This document shows, piece after piece, positions 34,960-46,530 of a stretch of 64,000 nt of DNA. Every line of letters begins with the position of its first letter. The stretch's first letter is position 1. The stretch covers positions 4,464,001 through 4,528,000 of the forward strand of contig NZ_CP045643.1 in NCBI RefSeq assembly GCF_009498275.1. Reading direction: 5' to 3'. This DNA is from Streptomyces fagopyri (lineage in GTDB: Bacteria > Actinomycetota > Actinomycetes > Streptomycetales > Streptomycetaceae). The notes under the pieces are model-generated. The model made no database searches, was not told the origin of the DNA, and saw only the letters and a list, made by a program, of their open reading frames with translations. The translations under genes and the position numbers were made by a program.

Positions 34960-35409
34960 ATCAGGTGCCTTCCGGGCGAGGTAGCTGCTTTGCGACCCAG
35001 GTGGCTGAAAGCCAACGCGGCGATCACCTCAGCGTCAAGGAGTAACCACTTAACGAGATGGCAACAGCATTCTGTGTTCCCCAAGTGAACACGATGGGAA
35101 GAGGGTGTACCTCCACTTCCACGTAACACCTGCGGCGCACTTGGTTCCCACACACCCCGCCAGGGGAGGGCAACCCCCGCCCCCGACCTGGAGACTTGAA
35201 GACGGCCGAGTATCACCGCAGCTCCGGAAGGGCGGGATTGAGCGCGGCCGGACAGGACGGGACGGCACACACCAGGGCCGTGGTGATCTGCGTCACGCGT
35301 CGGGGCGCTCGTGGGGCGCATCGCACAACTCCGGCCGCAATGACCGATTATGTCTCGTCCGCCCGGCGAAGACCCTCGCGGGACGGGCACGGCACCGTAC
35401 GGCGGCACG
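34960..35409. other. 450-bp upstream region of the sugar-binding lipoprotein gene
   Basis: No gene. An AT-richer zone at 35035-35105 (CAAGGAGTAACCACTTAACG, GGCAACAGCATTCTGTG, CCCCAAGTGAACACGATGGG) is the likely promoter and operator area. The imperfect pair TTCCCCAAGTG..ATGGGAA could bind a LacI- or ROK-type regulator. Confidence 0.55.
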
Positions 35410-35448
35410 CGAAGGGGCCGGGAGGCGATCCGCCTCCCGGCCCCTTCG
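35410..35448 (-). terminator. Terminator of the dnaK operon
   Basis: A perfect 18-bp stem (CGAAGGGGCCGGGAGGCG and complement) with a 3-nt loop lies 14 bp beyond the hspR stop. Confidence 0.93.
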
Positions 35449-35461
35449 GCACACTCGGGAA

Positions 35462-35908
35462 CTACTCCGGCGACCGCTTCGGCCGCCACACCACCAGCGC
35501 GCTCGTCTGCTGGACCTCCTGGTACGGGACGAGGTCCCGCCGGTAGGAGGCGTGCACGGCCGCCTCACGCTGCCGCATGGTCGCCGCCGCGCCGTCCAGG
35601 GCCGACTCCAGCTCCACGACACGGGACTGGAGCGCGGCGACCTGGTTCTCCAGCTCGATGATGCGTTTGATGCCGGCCAGGTTGATGCCCTCGTCCTGCG
35701 ACAACTGCTGCACGGTGCGCAGCAGTTCGATGTCGCGGGCCGAGTAGCGCCGACCGCGCCCGGGGGTGCGGTCCGGGGAGACCAGCCCGAGGCGGTCGTA
35801 CTGGCGCAGGGTCTGCGGGTGCAGGCCGGAGAGCTGGGCCGCCACCGAGATGACGTAGACCGGGGTCTCCTCGGTCAGTTCATAGGGGTTTCGACGACGG
35901 CCGTCCAT
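35462..35908 (-). CDS. hspR: Heat-shock repressor HspR
   Basis: This 148-residue MerR-family repressor binds HAIR operators with DnaK as co-repressor. It has the MerR HTH at about 18-85 (VYVISVAAQLSGLHPQTLRQY, RYSARDIELLRTVQQLSQDEGI) and a coiled coil (IIELENQVAALQSRVVELESALD). It starts 4 bp after dnaJ as the last gene of the operon. It should repress its own operon through the sites at 39652 and 39704 and clpB through the site at 29180. When DnaK is occupied by unfolded protein, repression is lifted. This is known for the family, and the sites here fit. Confidence 0.97.
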   Translation of the reverse strand: MDGRRRNPYELTEETPVYVISVAAQLSGLHPQTLRQYDRLGLVSPDRTPGRGRRYSARDIELLRTVQQLSQDEGINLAGIKRIIELENQVAALQSRVVELESALDGAAATMRQREAAVHASYRRDLVPYQEVQQTSALVVWRPKRSPE

Positions 35909-35912
35909 CTGC

Positions 35913-37100
35913 TCATGCTCCCTTCGCGGCCTGGAACAGCTCCGCTCGCGGGTCCTCGTCCGCGGTGGCCTCGCGGTACGCCTCCAGGGCGTCACGCGCC
36001 TTGCCCGACACGTCCGTGGGAACCGAGACCTCGACGGTGACGAGGAGGTCGCCGCGGGTGCCGTCCTTGCGGACCGCGCCCTTGCCGCGGGCCCGCATCG
36101 TACGGCCGTTGGGTGTGCCCGGGGGCAGTTTCAGGGTGACCGGCGGGCCGCCCAGGGTGGGTACCCGTACCTCGCCGCCGAGTGCCGCCTCCGCGAAGGT
36201 GACGGGCACGGTGACGGTGAGGTTGTCCCCCTTGCGCCCGAAGACCGGGTGGGCGTCGACATGGACCGTGACGTACAGGTCGCCGGCCGGGCCGCCCCGT
36301 TCGCCGGGCCCGCCCTTGCCGCGCAGCCGGATCCGCTGCGAGTCGGTGACGCCCGCCGGGATGCGGACCTGCATCGTGCGGGACGACTTGGCGCGCCCGC
36401 TGCCCGAGCACTCCAGGCAGGGGTGCTCGGCGATCAGACCGCGGCCCTTGCAGTCCGGGCAGGGGTCCGTCAGCGAGAACCCGCCGCCGGAGCCCCGCGC
36501 CACCTGGCCGGTGCCGACACAGGTCGGGCACACACGCGGTGTGCCGTTCTTGTCGCCGGTGCCGGAGCAGGCCTTGCAGGGTGACTGGGACGTCATCCGC
36601 AGCGGGACCGTCGCGCCGTCCACCGCCTCGGTGAAGCTCAGCGTCACCTCGGTGTCGATGTCCTGGCCCCGCCGGGGCTGGGTCCGGGTGCCGGTACCCG
36701 CGCCACCGCGGTTGAACAGGCCGCCGAAGACGTCACCTATGCCACCGCCGAAGCCGCCGGCCCCGCCGCCCGCTCCGCCCTGGGCGCCGCCTCCGAAGAG
36801 GTCACCCAGGTCGAAGTTGAAGTTGCCGCCGCCCGCTCCGGGCCCCGGACGGAAGCCGCCGTTGCCGAAGAGGGCGCGTGCCTCGTCGTACTCCTTGCGC
36901 TTCTTGGCGTCCCCGAGGATGTCGTTCGCCTCGGAGATCTCCTTGAAGCGCTCCTCGGCCTTGGCGTTGCCCTTGTTGGCGTCCGGGTGGAACTCGCGGG
37001 CGAGTTTCCGGTACGCCTTCTTGATCTCGGCCTCGGTGGCGTCCTTGGGGACGCCGAGGACCTTGTAGTAGTCCTTCTCGATGAAGTCCTTGGTGCTCAT
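35913..37100 (-). CDS. dnaJ: Chaperone protein DnaJ (Hsp40)
   Basis: This 395-residue type I co-chaperone delivers substrates to DnaK and stimulates its ATPase. It has the J-domain with HPD in REFHPDANKG (about 10-72), a Gly/Phe-rich region with repeated GGGAGGFGGG, four zinc-finger CxxCxGxG-like repeats (CKACSGTG, CPTCVGTG, CPDCKGRG, CLECSGSG), then the C-terminal beta-sandwich domains. It is 33 bp after grpE and 4 bp before hspR, within the HspR-controlled operon. Confidence 0.98.
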   Translation of the reverse strand: MSTKDFIEKDYYKVLGVPKDATEAEIKKAYRKLAREFHPDANKGNAKAEERFKEISEANDILGDAKKRKEYDEARALFGNGGFRPGPGAGGGNFNFDLGDLFGGGAQGGAGGGAGGFGGGIGDVFGGLFNRGGAGTGTRTQPRRGQDIDTEVTLSFTEAVDGATVPLRMTSQSPCKACSGTGDKNGTPRVCPTCVGTGQVARGSGGGFSLTDPCPDCKGRGLIAEHPCLECSGSGRAKSSRTMQVRIPAGVTDSQRIRLRGKGGPGERGGPAGDLYVTVHVDAHPVFGRKGDNLTVTVPVTFAEAALGGEVRVPTLGGPPVTLKLPPGTPNGRTMRARGKGAVRKDGTRGDLLVTVEVSVPTDVSGKARDALEAYREATADEDPRAELFQAAKGA

Positions 37101-37133
37101 CCCCGACGTCCCTCCTTCCTCGTCGTGTCAACG

Positions 37134-39672
<2,539 letters not shown>

Positions 39673-39703
39673 TGTGCACGACGTCCAGCTCCCGGTCAAC
39701 AGA

Positions 39704-39724
39704 GCTGAGTCGAGGGGGCTCAAG
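39704..39724. promoter_or_regulatory. HAIR-like operator 2 of the dnaK operon
   Basis: GCTGAGT-N7-GCTCAAG matches the HspR consensus with three changes and the same 7-bp spacing. It lies 31 bp from site 1 (about three helical turns) and ends 2 bp from the stop of the next upstream gene. Confidence 0.85.
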
Positions 39725-39726
39725 TC

Positions 39727-40746
39727 TTATCTGTTCCTTACACGCAGGTGGCCGCCTACCTGCGGTTTTCCCGGGACGTTCGCGCCGTCGGCGGGAACAC
39801 GAAGGAGTATCAGGACCGCCACGACAGCCCCACCCGCCACCCACAGGGCCGCTGTCGCCCCCACCCACCGCAGGTCGATCAGCATGCCGACCAGTGCACC
39901 CGCGAAGCCGGTGGCGCCGACGAGAACGGCGGCGCCCCGCGCCGTGAGACCGAGGTGGCGCAGGCGGTGGACAAGATGGTCCTGAGCGCCGCGCGACAGC
40001 GGACGCCCGGCGCGCCGCCGCGACACCAGCACCAGGGCCGCGTCGGCGGTCGCCACCACCGTCAGCGCGAACACGGCCCCCACGCCCGGCCCGGCCTCCC
40101 GGCCCGCGTGCACCAGCACGGCCGCCGAGGCCAGCACGAACCCGGCGAACAGGCCGCCGCACCGCCCCGGGACGATCCGGGCGGGCAGCCGGCCGTGCAT
40201 CAGGAGCCCGGTCAGCGCGGCGGCCAGCACGCTCAGCAGCGTCGCCGGCCCGTCCATGACCTCGGCGGCCGCGCACCCGCTCAGGGCGAAGGCGGTGACC
40301 ACGGCGACCGTCCCCATCACCCCATCGGCGTGATCGAGGCAGGTGAAGGCATGCGCGACGAGGACGATCCACCCGACCGCCACGACCCCCACGGGCAGCC
40401 CGAGCACCTCGAACGGCACGGTCAGCGCGGCGGCGGCGGTCACGACGGCCGCCCGCACCGGGAGCGGTACGGGCCTCAGGTCGGCGACGAGCCCGAGGGC
40501 ACCGACCCCGACGCCGGCGACCAGCAGCCGCCCGGCCGCGGGGCCCAGCGGGGCGACGCCCGTCCAGTCCCCGACACCGGCGACGAACGCCGTCGCCACG
40601 ATCACCGCGGGCCCGCCGAGCAGCGCCACCACGCGCCCCTGGCGCCGCTCGACCGCGCCGAGGCGCAGAGCGAGGCTCCGCAGCAGCGCGGCGAGCACGG
40701 CGGCGAGGAACAGGGCGGCGGTGGCGGCGGCGATTCCGTACAACAC
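39727..40746 (-). CDS. WecA/MraY-like membrane glycosyl-1-phosphate transferase homologue, motifs altered
   Basis: This 339-residue protein has about ten hydrophobic segments and the WecA/MraY (GT family 4-like) layout. The motifs that hold Mg2+ and catalyse transfer to polyprenyl phosphate are changed: the usual DD after TM3 reads VADLRPVPL, NxxNxxDG reads TCLDHADGVMG, and the HxHHR-type loop reads DHLVHRLRHLGL. Aspartates of the central motif remain. Activity is therefore uncertain. It ends 2 bp from the second HAIR-like site, so its transcription could run into dnaK. It is divergent from the EtfD-like gene. Confidence 0.75.
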   Translation of the reverse strand: MLYGIAAATAALFLAAVLAALLRSLALRLGAVERRQGRVVALLGGPAVIVATAFVAGVGDWTGVAPLGPAAGRLLVAGVGVGALGLVADLRPVPLPVRAAVVTAAAALTVPFEVLGLPVGVVAVGWIVLVAHAFTCLDHADGVMGTVAVVTAFALSGCAAAEVMDGPATLLSVLAAALTGLLMHGRLPARIVPGRCGGLFAGFVLASAAVLVHAGREAGPGVGAVFALTVVATADAALVLVSRRRAGRPLSRGAQDHLVHRLRHLGLTARGAAVLVGATGFAGALVGMLIDLRWVGATAALWVAGGAVVAVLILLRVPADGANVPGKPQVGGHLRVRNR

Positions 40747-40926
40747 AGCGCCAACTTAGGGTTGAATGTCTGAAATGTGCAGCAGATAACACGATCAGGT
40801 TTACGTGTCGACCCCACGACCCCGGGAAGGGACACCCCCGTCAGGCGACCCTCAGCGACACAGATCACCGCACCGCTGGCTACAGTGCGGCGCAAGAAGT
40901 GGGTAGTCTCAGACGGACTGCATAAG

Positions 40927-40940
40927 TTACCGCTTAGTAA
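40927..40940. promoter_or_regulatory. TTAC-N6-GTAA inverted repeat before the EtfD-like gene
   Basis: TTACCGCTTAGTAA lies 39 bp before the start, in the most AT-rich part of the gap (CATAAG..TAATCACACAAAG). Palindromes of the TTACY..RGTAA kind are, as I recall, targets of TetR-type regulators of fatty-acid use in actinobacteria, which would suit the gene. Confidence 0.45.
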
Positions 40941-40979
40941 TCACACAAAGTCCCACCTCGCAGGCCCGAGGAGCCCCCA

Positions 40980-43262
40980 ATGCAACTCGCCGCGATCATT
41001 GTGTCGCTGACCCTGACCGTGGTCGGCGTTGCGCTCATCGCCCGAGCCGTCGCGCAGATCTACCGGTTCATCAAGCTCGGCCAGCCCCTCCCGGCCGGTT
41101 CCCGGACCGACGCCTGGAAGGCCCGCAGCATCACGCTGGCCAAGGAGTTCGTCGGCCACACCCGGATGAACCGGTGGGGGATCGTCGGCGTCGCCCACTG
41201 GTTCGTCGCCGTCGGCTTCCTGACCCTCGGCCTGACGATCGTCACGGCCTACGGACAGCTGTTCAAGGCCGACTGGACGCTGCCCGTCCTCGGCGACTGG
41301 CTGCCCTACGAGCTGTACACCGAGTTCATCGCGCTGTTCACGACGCTCGGCATCCTCGTACTGATCGCGATCCGACAGCTGAACCGGCCGTCGAAGCCGG
41401 GCCGCAAATCGCGCTTCGCGGGCTCCAAGACCGGCCAGGCCTACTTCGTCGAGGCCGTCATCCTCGTCATCGGCCTCGCCATCATGACCTTGCGCGGTCT
41501 GGAGGGCGCGATCCACGGCGTCCACCACTACGAGGCCGCGTACTGGGCGTCGTACCCGCTGGTCGCCGCCTTCAAGGGCCTGAGCCTCGGCACCCTGCAG
41601 ACGCTGGTCTACCTGACCGCCATGATCAAGCTCGGCGTCACCATGGGCTGGGCGATCACGGTCGGCCTCAACACCAACATGGGTGTCGCCTGGCACCGTT
41701 TCCTCGCCTTCCCGAACATCTGGTTCAAGAGGAACGCGGACGGCGCGACCGCGCTCGGCGGCCTGCTCCCGATGACCTCCGGCGGCAAGGACATCGACTT
41801 CACCGATCCCGGCGACGACGACGTCTTCGGTGTCTCCCAGGTCGAGCAGTTCTCCTGGAAGGGCCTGCTGGACTTCTCCACCTGCACCGAGTGCGGCCGC
41901 TGCCAGTCCCAGTGCCCCGCCTGGAACACCGGCAAGCCGCTCTCCCCCAAGCTGCTGATCATGTCCCTCCGGGATCACGCGCACGCCAAGGCCCCCTACC
42001 TGCTCGCCGGCGGCGGCAAGGACATGGAGGGCAACGAGAAGGCCTCCGCCGAAGCCCTCGCGGACGTGCCCGCCGCGGCGCTCGCGGAAGCCGAACGGCC
42101 CCTCATCGGCACCGCCGAGGAGAACGGCGTCATCGACCCCGACGTCCTGTGGTCCTGCACCACCTGCGGCGCCTGCGTCGAGCAGTGCCCCGTCGACATC
42201 GAGCACGTCGACCACATCGTCGACATGCGCCGCTACCAGGTGATGATCGAGAGCGCGTTCCCGTCCGAGGCGGGCACGATGCTCAAGAACCTGGAGAAGA
42301 AGGGCAACCCCTGGGGCCTGGCCAAGAAGCAGCGCCTGGAGTGGACCAAGGAGGTCGACTTCGAGATCCCCGTCGTCGGCCGCGACATCGAGGACCTCAC
42401 CGAGGTCGAGTACCTCTACTGGGTCGGCTGCGCCGGTGCCCTGGAGGACCGCGCCAAGAAGACGACGAAGGCCTTCGCGGAGCTGCTCCACATGGCGGGC
42501 GTCAAGTTCGCGATCATGGGCGGCGACGAGAAGTGCACCGGTGACTCCGCCCGCCGCCTCGGCAACGAGCCCCTCTTCCAGGAGCTCGGCATGGAGAACG
42601 TCGCCGCACTGAACATGGCGTTCGGCGAGGAGACGGACGACGAGGGCAACACCACGCCCGAGTCGAGGAAGCCGAAGTCGGCGAAGAAGATCGTCGCCAC
42701 CTGCCCGCACTGCCTCAACACGATCGGCAACGAGTACCCGCAGCTCGGCGGCGACTACGAGGTCATCCACCACACCCAGCTGCTCCAGCACCTCATCGAC
42801 GAGGGCAAGCTGCTCCCCGTCACCCCGGTCGAGGGTCTGATCACGTACCACGACCCCTGCTACCTGGGCCGCCACAACAAGATCTACACGCCGCCGCGCG
42901 AGATCATGTCCGCCGTCCCGGGTCTGCGCCAGCAGGAGATGCACCGCCACAAGGAACGCGGCTTCTGCTGCGGCGCCGGCGGTGCGCGGATGTGGATGGA
43001 GGAGCGGATCGGCAAGCGCATCAACAACGAGCGTGTCGACGAGGCGCTCTCCCTCAACCCGGACATCGTCTCCACCGCCTGCCCGTTCTGCCTCGTCATG
43101 CTGACCGACTCGGTCAACGGCAAGAAGAACGACGGCAAGGCCAAGGAGTCCGTCCAGGTCGTCGACGTCGCCCAGCTGCTGCTCGACTCCGTCAGGACGC
43201 CGGTCGATCCGGCGGGGGCCGCTGAGGCGGAGAGCGAGCCGGAGCCCGAACCGGTGAAGTAG
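40980..43262 (+). CDS. EtfD-like membrane Fe-S reductase (heterodisulfide reductase-related)
   Basis: The 760-residue protein has about six hydrophobic segments in 1-240 (including HWFVAVGFLTLGLTIVTAYG and a His-containing LEGAIHGVHHYE segment, heme-binding style), two [4Fe-4S] ferredoxin motifs (CTECGRCQSQCP, CTTCGACVEQCP) and two cysteine-rich CCG-type domains (WVGCAGALED, CYLGR, GFCCGAGG, ACPFC). This matches mycobacterial Rv0338c-type EtfD, which passes electrons from ETF in fatty-acid oxidation to quinone; that functional transfer is inference. GAGGAG lies 8 nt before the ATG. It is monocistronic with a terminator. Confidence 0.88.
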   Translation: MQLAAIIVSLTLTVVGVALIARAVAQIYRFIKLGQPLPAGSRTDAWKARSITLAKEFVGHTRMNRWGIVGVAHWFVAVGFLTLGLTIVTAYGQLFKADWTLPVLGDWLPYELYTEFIALFTTLGILVLIAIRQLNRPSKPGRKSRFAGSKTGQAYFVEAVILVIGLAIMTLRGLEGAIHGVHHYEAAYWASYPLVAAFKGLSLGTLQTLVYLTAMIKLGVTMGWAITVGLNTNMGVAWHRFLAFPNIWFKRNADGATALGGLLPMTSGGKDIDFTDPGDDDVFGVSQVEQFSWKGLLDFSTCTECGRCQSQCPAWNTGKPLSPKLLIMSLRDHAHAKAPYLLAGGGKDMEGNEKASAEALADVPAAALAEAERPLIGTAEENGVIDPDVLWSCTTCGACVEQCPVDIEHVDHIVDMRRYQVMIESAFPSEAGTMLKNLEKKGNPWGLAKKQRLEWTKEVDFEIPVVGRDIEDLTEVEYLYWVGCAGALEDRAKKTTKAFAELLHMAGVKFAIMGGDEKCTGDSARRLGNEPLFQELGMENVAALNMAFGEETDDEGNTTPESRKPKSAKKIVATCPHCLNTIGNEYPQLGGDYEVIHHTQLLQHLIDEGKLLPVTPVEGLITYHDPCYLGRHNKIYTPPREIMSAVPGLRQQEMHRHKERGFCCGAGGARMWMEERIGKRINNERVDEALSLNPDIVSTACPFCLVMLTDSVNGKKNDGKAKESVQVVDVAQLLLDSVRTPVDPAGAAEAESEPEPEPVK

Positions 43263-43279
43263 ACCGGGGACGCCCCACG

Positions 43280-43315
43280 GACGCCGGAGGAGCTGGTGAC
43301 AGCGCCTCCGGCGTC
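43280..43315 (+). terminator. Terminator of the EtfD-like gene
   Basis: The 11-bp perfect arms GACGCCGGAGG / CCTCCGGCGTC have a 14-nt loop, 18 bp after the stop. Confidence 0.85.
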
Positions 43316-43553
43316 TCGCGTTCTCCCCCGGCTCCTCCACCTGCGGGTTCCCGGGGACGAGCACCCGGCCCGGGGACCTCACACGTCCCGCAAGAAATCC
43401 GAACTCACGTACAACCCTCCTGCCTGCCTGTGGGTCTCCTGTTCGCCGACCGGCCATGAACGTCAGGACAACTCCCGGCGAACGTGGGCCGTCCGCACCC
43501 CATTGACTGGGAGTGCCCGCCAGGCATTCCCGCATGCCGCAGGAGAATCCCGC

Positions 43554-45059
43554 ATGCACAAGCAGCACCCGTACCACCGCCCCCGCGCCCTGCAGCTCGC
43601 CCTCGCGACGGCCACCGCGGCCGCCCTGACGGGCGGACTGCTCACGTTCTCGGCGGCGACGGCATCGGCCGCCGACTCCACGACCGTCCCGGCGGCCGAC
43701 TTCAACGGCGACGGCATCGGCGATGTCGCGTTCTCCGCCTCGGGCGCCTACGTGAGCGGCCACAAGTACGCCGGCCAGGTCGTCGCCCTCTACGGCACCG
43801 CCACCGGCGTGTCGGCCGCCAAGCGCTCCACGATCAGCCAGAACACCGCCGGGGTTCCCGGCACCGCCGAGGCCGGGGACGCCTTCGGCGCGGAGACGGC
43901 CTACGCCGACTTCAACGGCGACGGATACGACGACCTCGCCGTGTCCTCGCCGCACGAGAAGGTCGGCACCGACACCGACGGCGGCGGCCTCGCCGTCCTC
44001 TGGGGCTCCCCGAGCGGCCTCACCGGCAAGGCCGTGACGATCTCCGACCCGGCGACCTCCTCCCACGACCTGTGGGGCAAGAACCTGGCCGCGGGCGACT
44101 TCGACGGCGACGGCAAGGCGGACCTGGCCGTAGGAAGCACGTCGAGCACGATCTACGTCTACAAGGGCGGCATCACCTCCGGTGGCGCTGCCGGCCTCGC
44201 CCGGACCACGATCAAGCCCCCGATCCAGTCCGGCGGCACCGCCCGCGGTCCGCTGAACCTCACCGCCGGTGACATCAACGGCGACGGCCGCACCGACCTG
44301 GTCGTCGACGGCTTCGAGACCAAGACCGACTACGGCTGGAACACGAACTACTACGTGCCCGGCACGGCGAACGGCCTGAGCGTCTCCGCCGCGAAGACCC
44401 TGAAGACCGGCATCATCACGGCCGTCGGCGACATCAACGGCGACGGCTTCGGCGACATCGTCAGCGGCGCGCCCTGGGACAACACCAAGCTCAGCGACGG
44501 CACGACCCCTCCGGACTCCGCGTACGGCGGCAAGGTGAACATCACCTACGGCTCCGCGTCCGGCCCGGCCTCGACCGCCGGGATCAGCCAGAGCACCGGC
44601 AGCGTGCCCGGCACCGCGGAGAAGAACGACAGCTTCGGGTACGAGCTGGACCTCGGCGACATCAACCACGACGGCTACCAGGACCTCGTCGTCAGCACCG
44701 CGTACGAGGACCTCGACGGCCACGCGGACGCCGGCATGGTCACCGTCCTGTACGGCTCCGCGCAGGGCGTCAACACCTCCTCCGGCGCGCAGGCCTTCGC
44801 CCAGAGCACGCCGGGTGTCCCGGGCAACGACGAGAAGGGCGACCTCTTCGGCGTGGACGTCAAGCTCGACGACGTGACCGGCGACGGCAGGGCCGACCTC
44901 CTGGTGGGCTCGTACGAGAACGCCGGCGACGGCACGATCACCTACCTGCCCTCCAACGGCACGAAGATCACCACGACCGGCTCCCGCTCCGTCTGGCCGG
45001 CCGACGCGGGCGTCTCCACCACGGGCAGCCCGGCCTTCGGCGCCAATTTCGCGGACTGA
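43554..45059 (+). CDS. Secreted FG-GAP/integrin-alpha-like beta-propeller protein
   Basis: The 501-residue protein has a signal peptide of about 40 residues (RALQLALATATAAALTGG.., AASA/ADS). The mature part has seven calcium-loop repeats of the type DxNxDGxxD: DFNGDGIGD, DFNGDGYDD, DFDGDGKAD, DINGDGRTD, DINGDGFGD, DINHDGYQD and DVTGDGRAD, each with a nearby FG or FGxE turn. That predicts a seven-bladed FG-GAP propeller outside the cell that binds Ca2+. AGGAG lies 9 nt before the ATG at 43554; the earlier frame is not coding. Partner and role are unknown. Confidence 0.9.
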   Translation: MHKQHPYHRPRALQLALATATAAALTGGLLTFSAATASAADSTTVPAADFNGDGIGDVAFSASGAYVSGHKYAGQVVALYGTATGVSAAKRSTISQNTAGVPGTAEAGDAFGAETAYADFNGDGYDDLAVSSPHEKVGTDTDGGGLAVLWGSPSGLTGKAVTISDPATSSHDLWGKNLAAGDFDGDGKADLAVGSTSSTIYVYKGGITSGGAAGLARTTIKPPIQSGGTARGPLNLTAGDINGDGRTDLVVDGFETKTDYGWNTNYYVPGTANGLSVSAAKTLKTGIITAVGDINGDGFGDIVSGAPWDNTKLSDGTTPPDSAYGGKVNITYGSASGPASTAGISQSTGSVPGTAEKNDSFGYELDLGDINHDGYQDLVVSTAYEDLDGHADAGMVTVLYGSAQGVNTSSGAQAFAQSTPGVPGNDEKGDLFGVDVKLDDVTGDGRADLLVGSYENAGDGTITYLPSNGTKITTTGSRSVWPADAGVSTTGSPAFGANFAD

Positions 45060-45186
45060 GCCGGCCTTCGGCAAGGGGAGCGGAGGGCGTGTTCCGGCGG
45101 AGGGTCCGTTCAGGCGGAGGCGCGCGGGACCTCCGTACGGCCTGCCCGTTGCGGCTCGTACGGCTCGCGGGTCACGGACCGTAGGC

Positions 45187-45223
45187 CACGCGGGCCGGGC
45201 GTGACCCACGCCCGGCCCGCGTG
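45187..45223 (+). terminator. Perfect 17-bp-stem terminator after the FG-GAP gene
   Basis: CACGCGGGCCGGGCGTG and its exact complement enclose a 3-nt loop. Outer GTAGGC/GGCCTAC words extend it. It is 127 bp past the stop. Confidence 0.88.
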
Positions 45224-45498
45224 ACTCGTACGGCCTACGCCGAGAACACCGAACGAACCGAACACATCGAACACACCTTCACTCGACCCAGGCCGGGCCC
45301 GCATGTGCGGACCCGGCCTGAGCGCCGCCCTCTCCGGTCGCGTCGAAATATCCCGGAAAAGCCCCTGGCGCATCCCCCAGAAAACCCCCATTCAGCCCTT
45401 GTGCGGCCCCTTAAGGGATGTCACAGCTCGGCCCCAAAGCCCGCTCTGCGGGCCCAGGTCCCGCACGTCACTGTGCGAGACCAGGTACGTTCGATTAC
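45224..45498. other. Upstream region of the Yip1-family gene
   Basis: About 275 bp without a gene. CGAACACACCTTCACTCG and GGTCGCGTCGAAATATCCCGG are AT-richer words. TACGTTCGATTACGTG directly before the start may be a -10 element, which would make the next mRNA nearly leaderless. Confidence 0.45.
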
Positions 45499-46446
45499 GT
45501 GGCTGGATTCAGGATCGGGCGCGGCCGGGACAACCGGGCCCCGCAAGCGCGACCGCAACAACACCAACCGTCGTACGGGCAGCAGGCCCCGCAGGGAGGC
45601 CGGGAGCCGTACGGCTACCCGCCCGCGCCCTCACGGCAGCAGCCGTACGGGGGGCAGCCCTACGGCGGCGGGCAGCAGCCCTACGGCCGTGGACAGCAGG
45701 GCGGTGGACAGCAGGGCGGCTGGCCCCAGGCCGGCGGCCCCGGCGGCGGTGAGCCGGAGTACTTCGGCGACGGGCACCCGCAGCAGGGCCCGGACCCGTA
45801 CGCGGCGAACAGCCCCGGCCACACCCAGGCCTTCTCGGTCGGCGAGGACCCGTACAGCCAGGGCGAGACCTACCGCGCGGGCCAGGCCGCGGCCCCGCCC
45901 GTGGGTCCCCGCCTGCACTGGAAGGACCTGCTGAAGGGCATCGTCACCAGCCCCAAGCAGACCTTCCTGCAGATGCGGGACTACACGATGTGGGCCCCGG
46001 CCCTGATCGTGACGTTCCTCTACGGCCTGCTGGCGGTCTTCGGCTTCGACGGTGCCCGCGAGGACGCCATCAGCGCCACGCTCTCCAACGCCGTCCCGAT
46101 CGTCCTGACGACGGCCGTGGCGATCGTCATCAGCACGTTCATCCTGGGCGTGGTCACCCACACCCTGGCCCGCCAGCTGGGCGGCGACGGCGCCTGGCAG
46201 CCGACGGTCGGCCTCTCCATGCTGATCATGTCCATCACGGACACCCCGCGCCTGATCGTCGCCATGTTCTTCGGCGGCGACGCGTCCTTCGTCCAGCTCC
46301 TCGGCTGGGTGACGTGGGTGGCGGCGGGCGCTCTGCTCACCCTCATGGTCAGCCGGTCCCACGACCTCCCTTGGCCGAAGGCCCTGGCCGCGTCGGCGAT
46401 CCAGCTGATCGCGATCCTGTCCATCATCAAACTGGGCACGTTCTGA
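45499..46446 (+). CDS. Yip1-family membrane protein with Gln/Gly/Tyr-rich N-terminus
   Basis: The 315-residue protein has about 130 N-terminal residues of low complexity (PQQHQPSYGQQAP, PYGGQPYGGGQQPYG) followed by about five hydrophobic segments of the Yip1 type: WKDLLKGIVTSPKQTFLQM before the first helix and LGGDGAWQPTVGLSMLIMSI in the core. Function in bacteria is unknown. I take the GTG at 45499 (VAGFRIGRG); the frame is open to 45418. A textbook terminator follows. Confidence 0.85.
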   Translation: MAGFRIGRGRDNRAPQARPQQHQPSYGQQAPQGGREPYGYPPAPSRQQPYGGQPYGGGQQPYGRGQQGGGQQGGWPQAGGPGGGEPEYFGDGHPQQGPDPYAANSPGHTQAFSVGEDPYSQGETYRAGQAAAPPVGPRLHWKDLLKGIVTSPKQTFLQMRDYTMWAPALIVTFLYGLLAVFGFDGAREDAISATLSNAVPIVLTTAVAIVISTFILGVVTHTLARQLGGDGAWQPTVGLSMLIMSITDTPRLIVAMFFGGDASFVQLLGWVTWVAAGALLTLMVSRSHDLPWPKALAASAIQLIAILSIIKLGTF

Positions 46447-46484
46447 CGGACCGCATACGGCGGGCGCGCCGCTCTACGCACCGG

Positions 46485-46530
46485 AAAGGGGCTTCTCCCC
46501 CGCCACTCGGCACGGGAGAAGCCCCTTTTC
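46485..46530 (+). terminator. Intrinsic terminator of the Yip1-family gene
   Basis: The perfect 15-bp stem AAAGGGGCTTCTCCC / GGGAGAAGCCCCTTT has a 14-nt loop and ends in TTTT, one of the few U-tailed terminators in the window. Confidence 0.95.
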
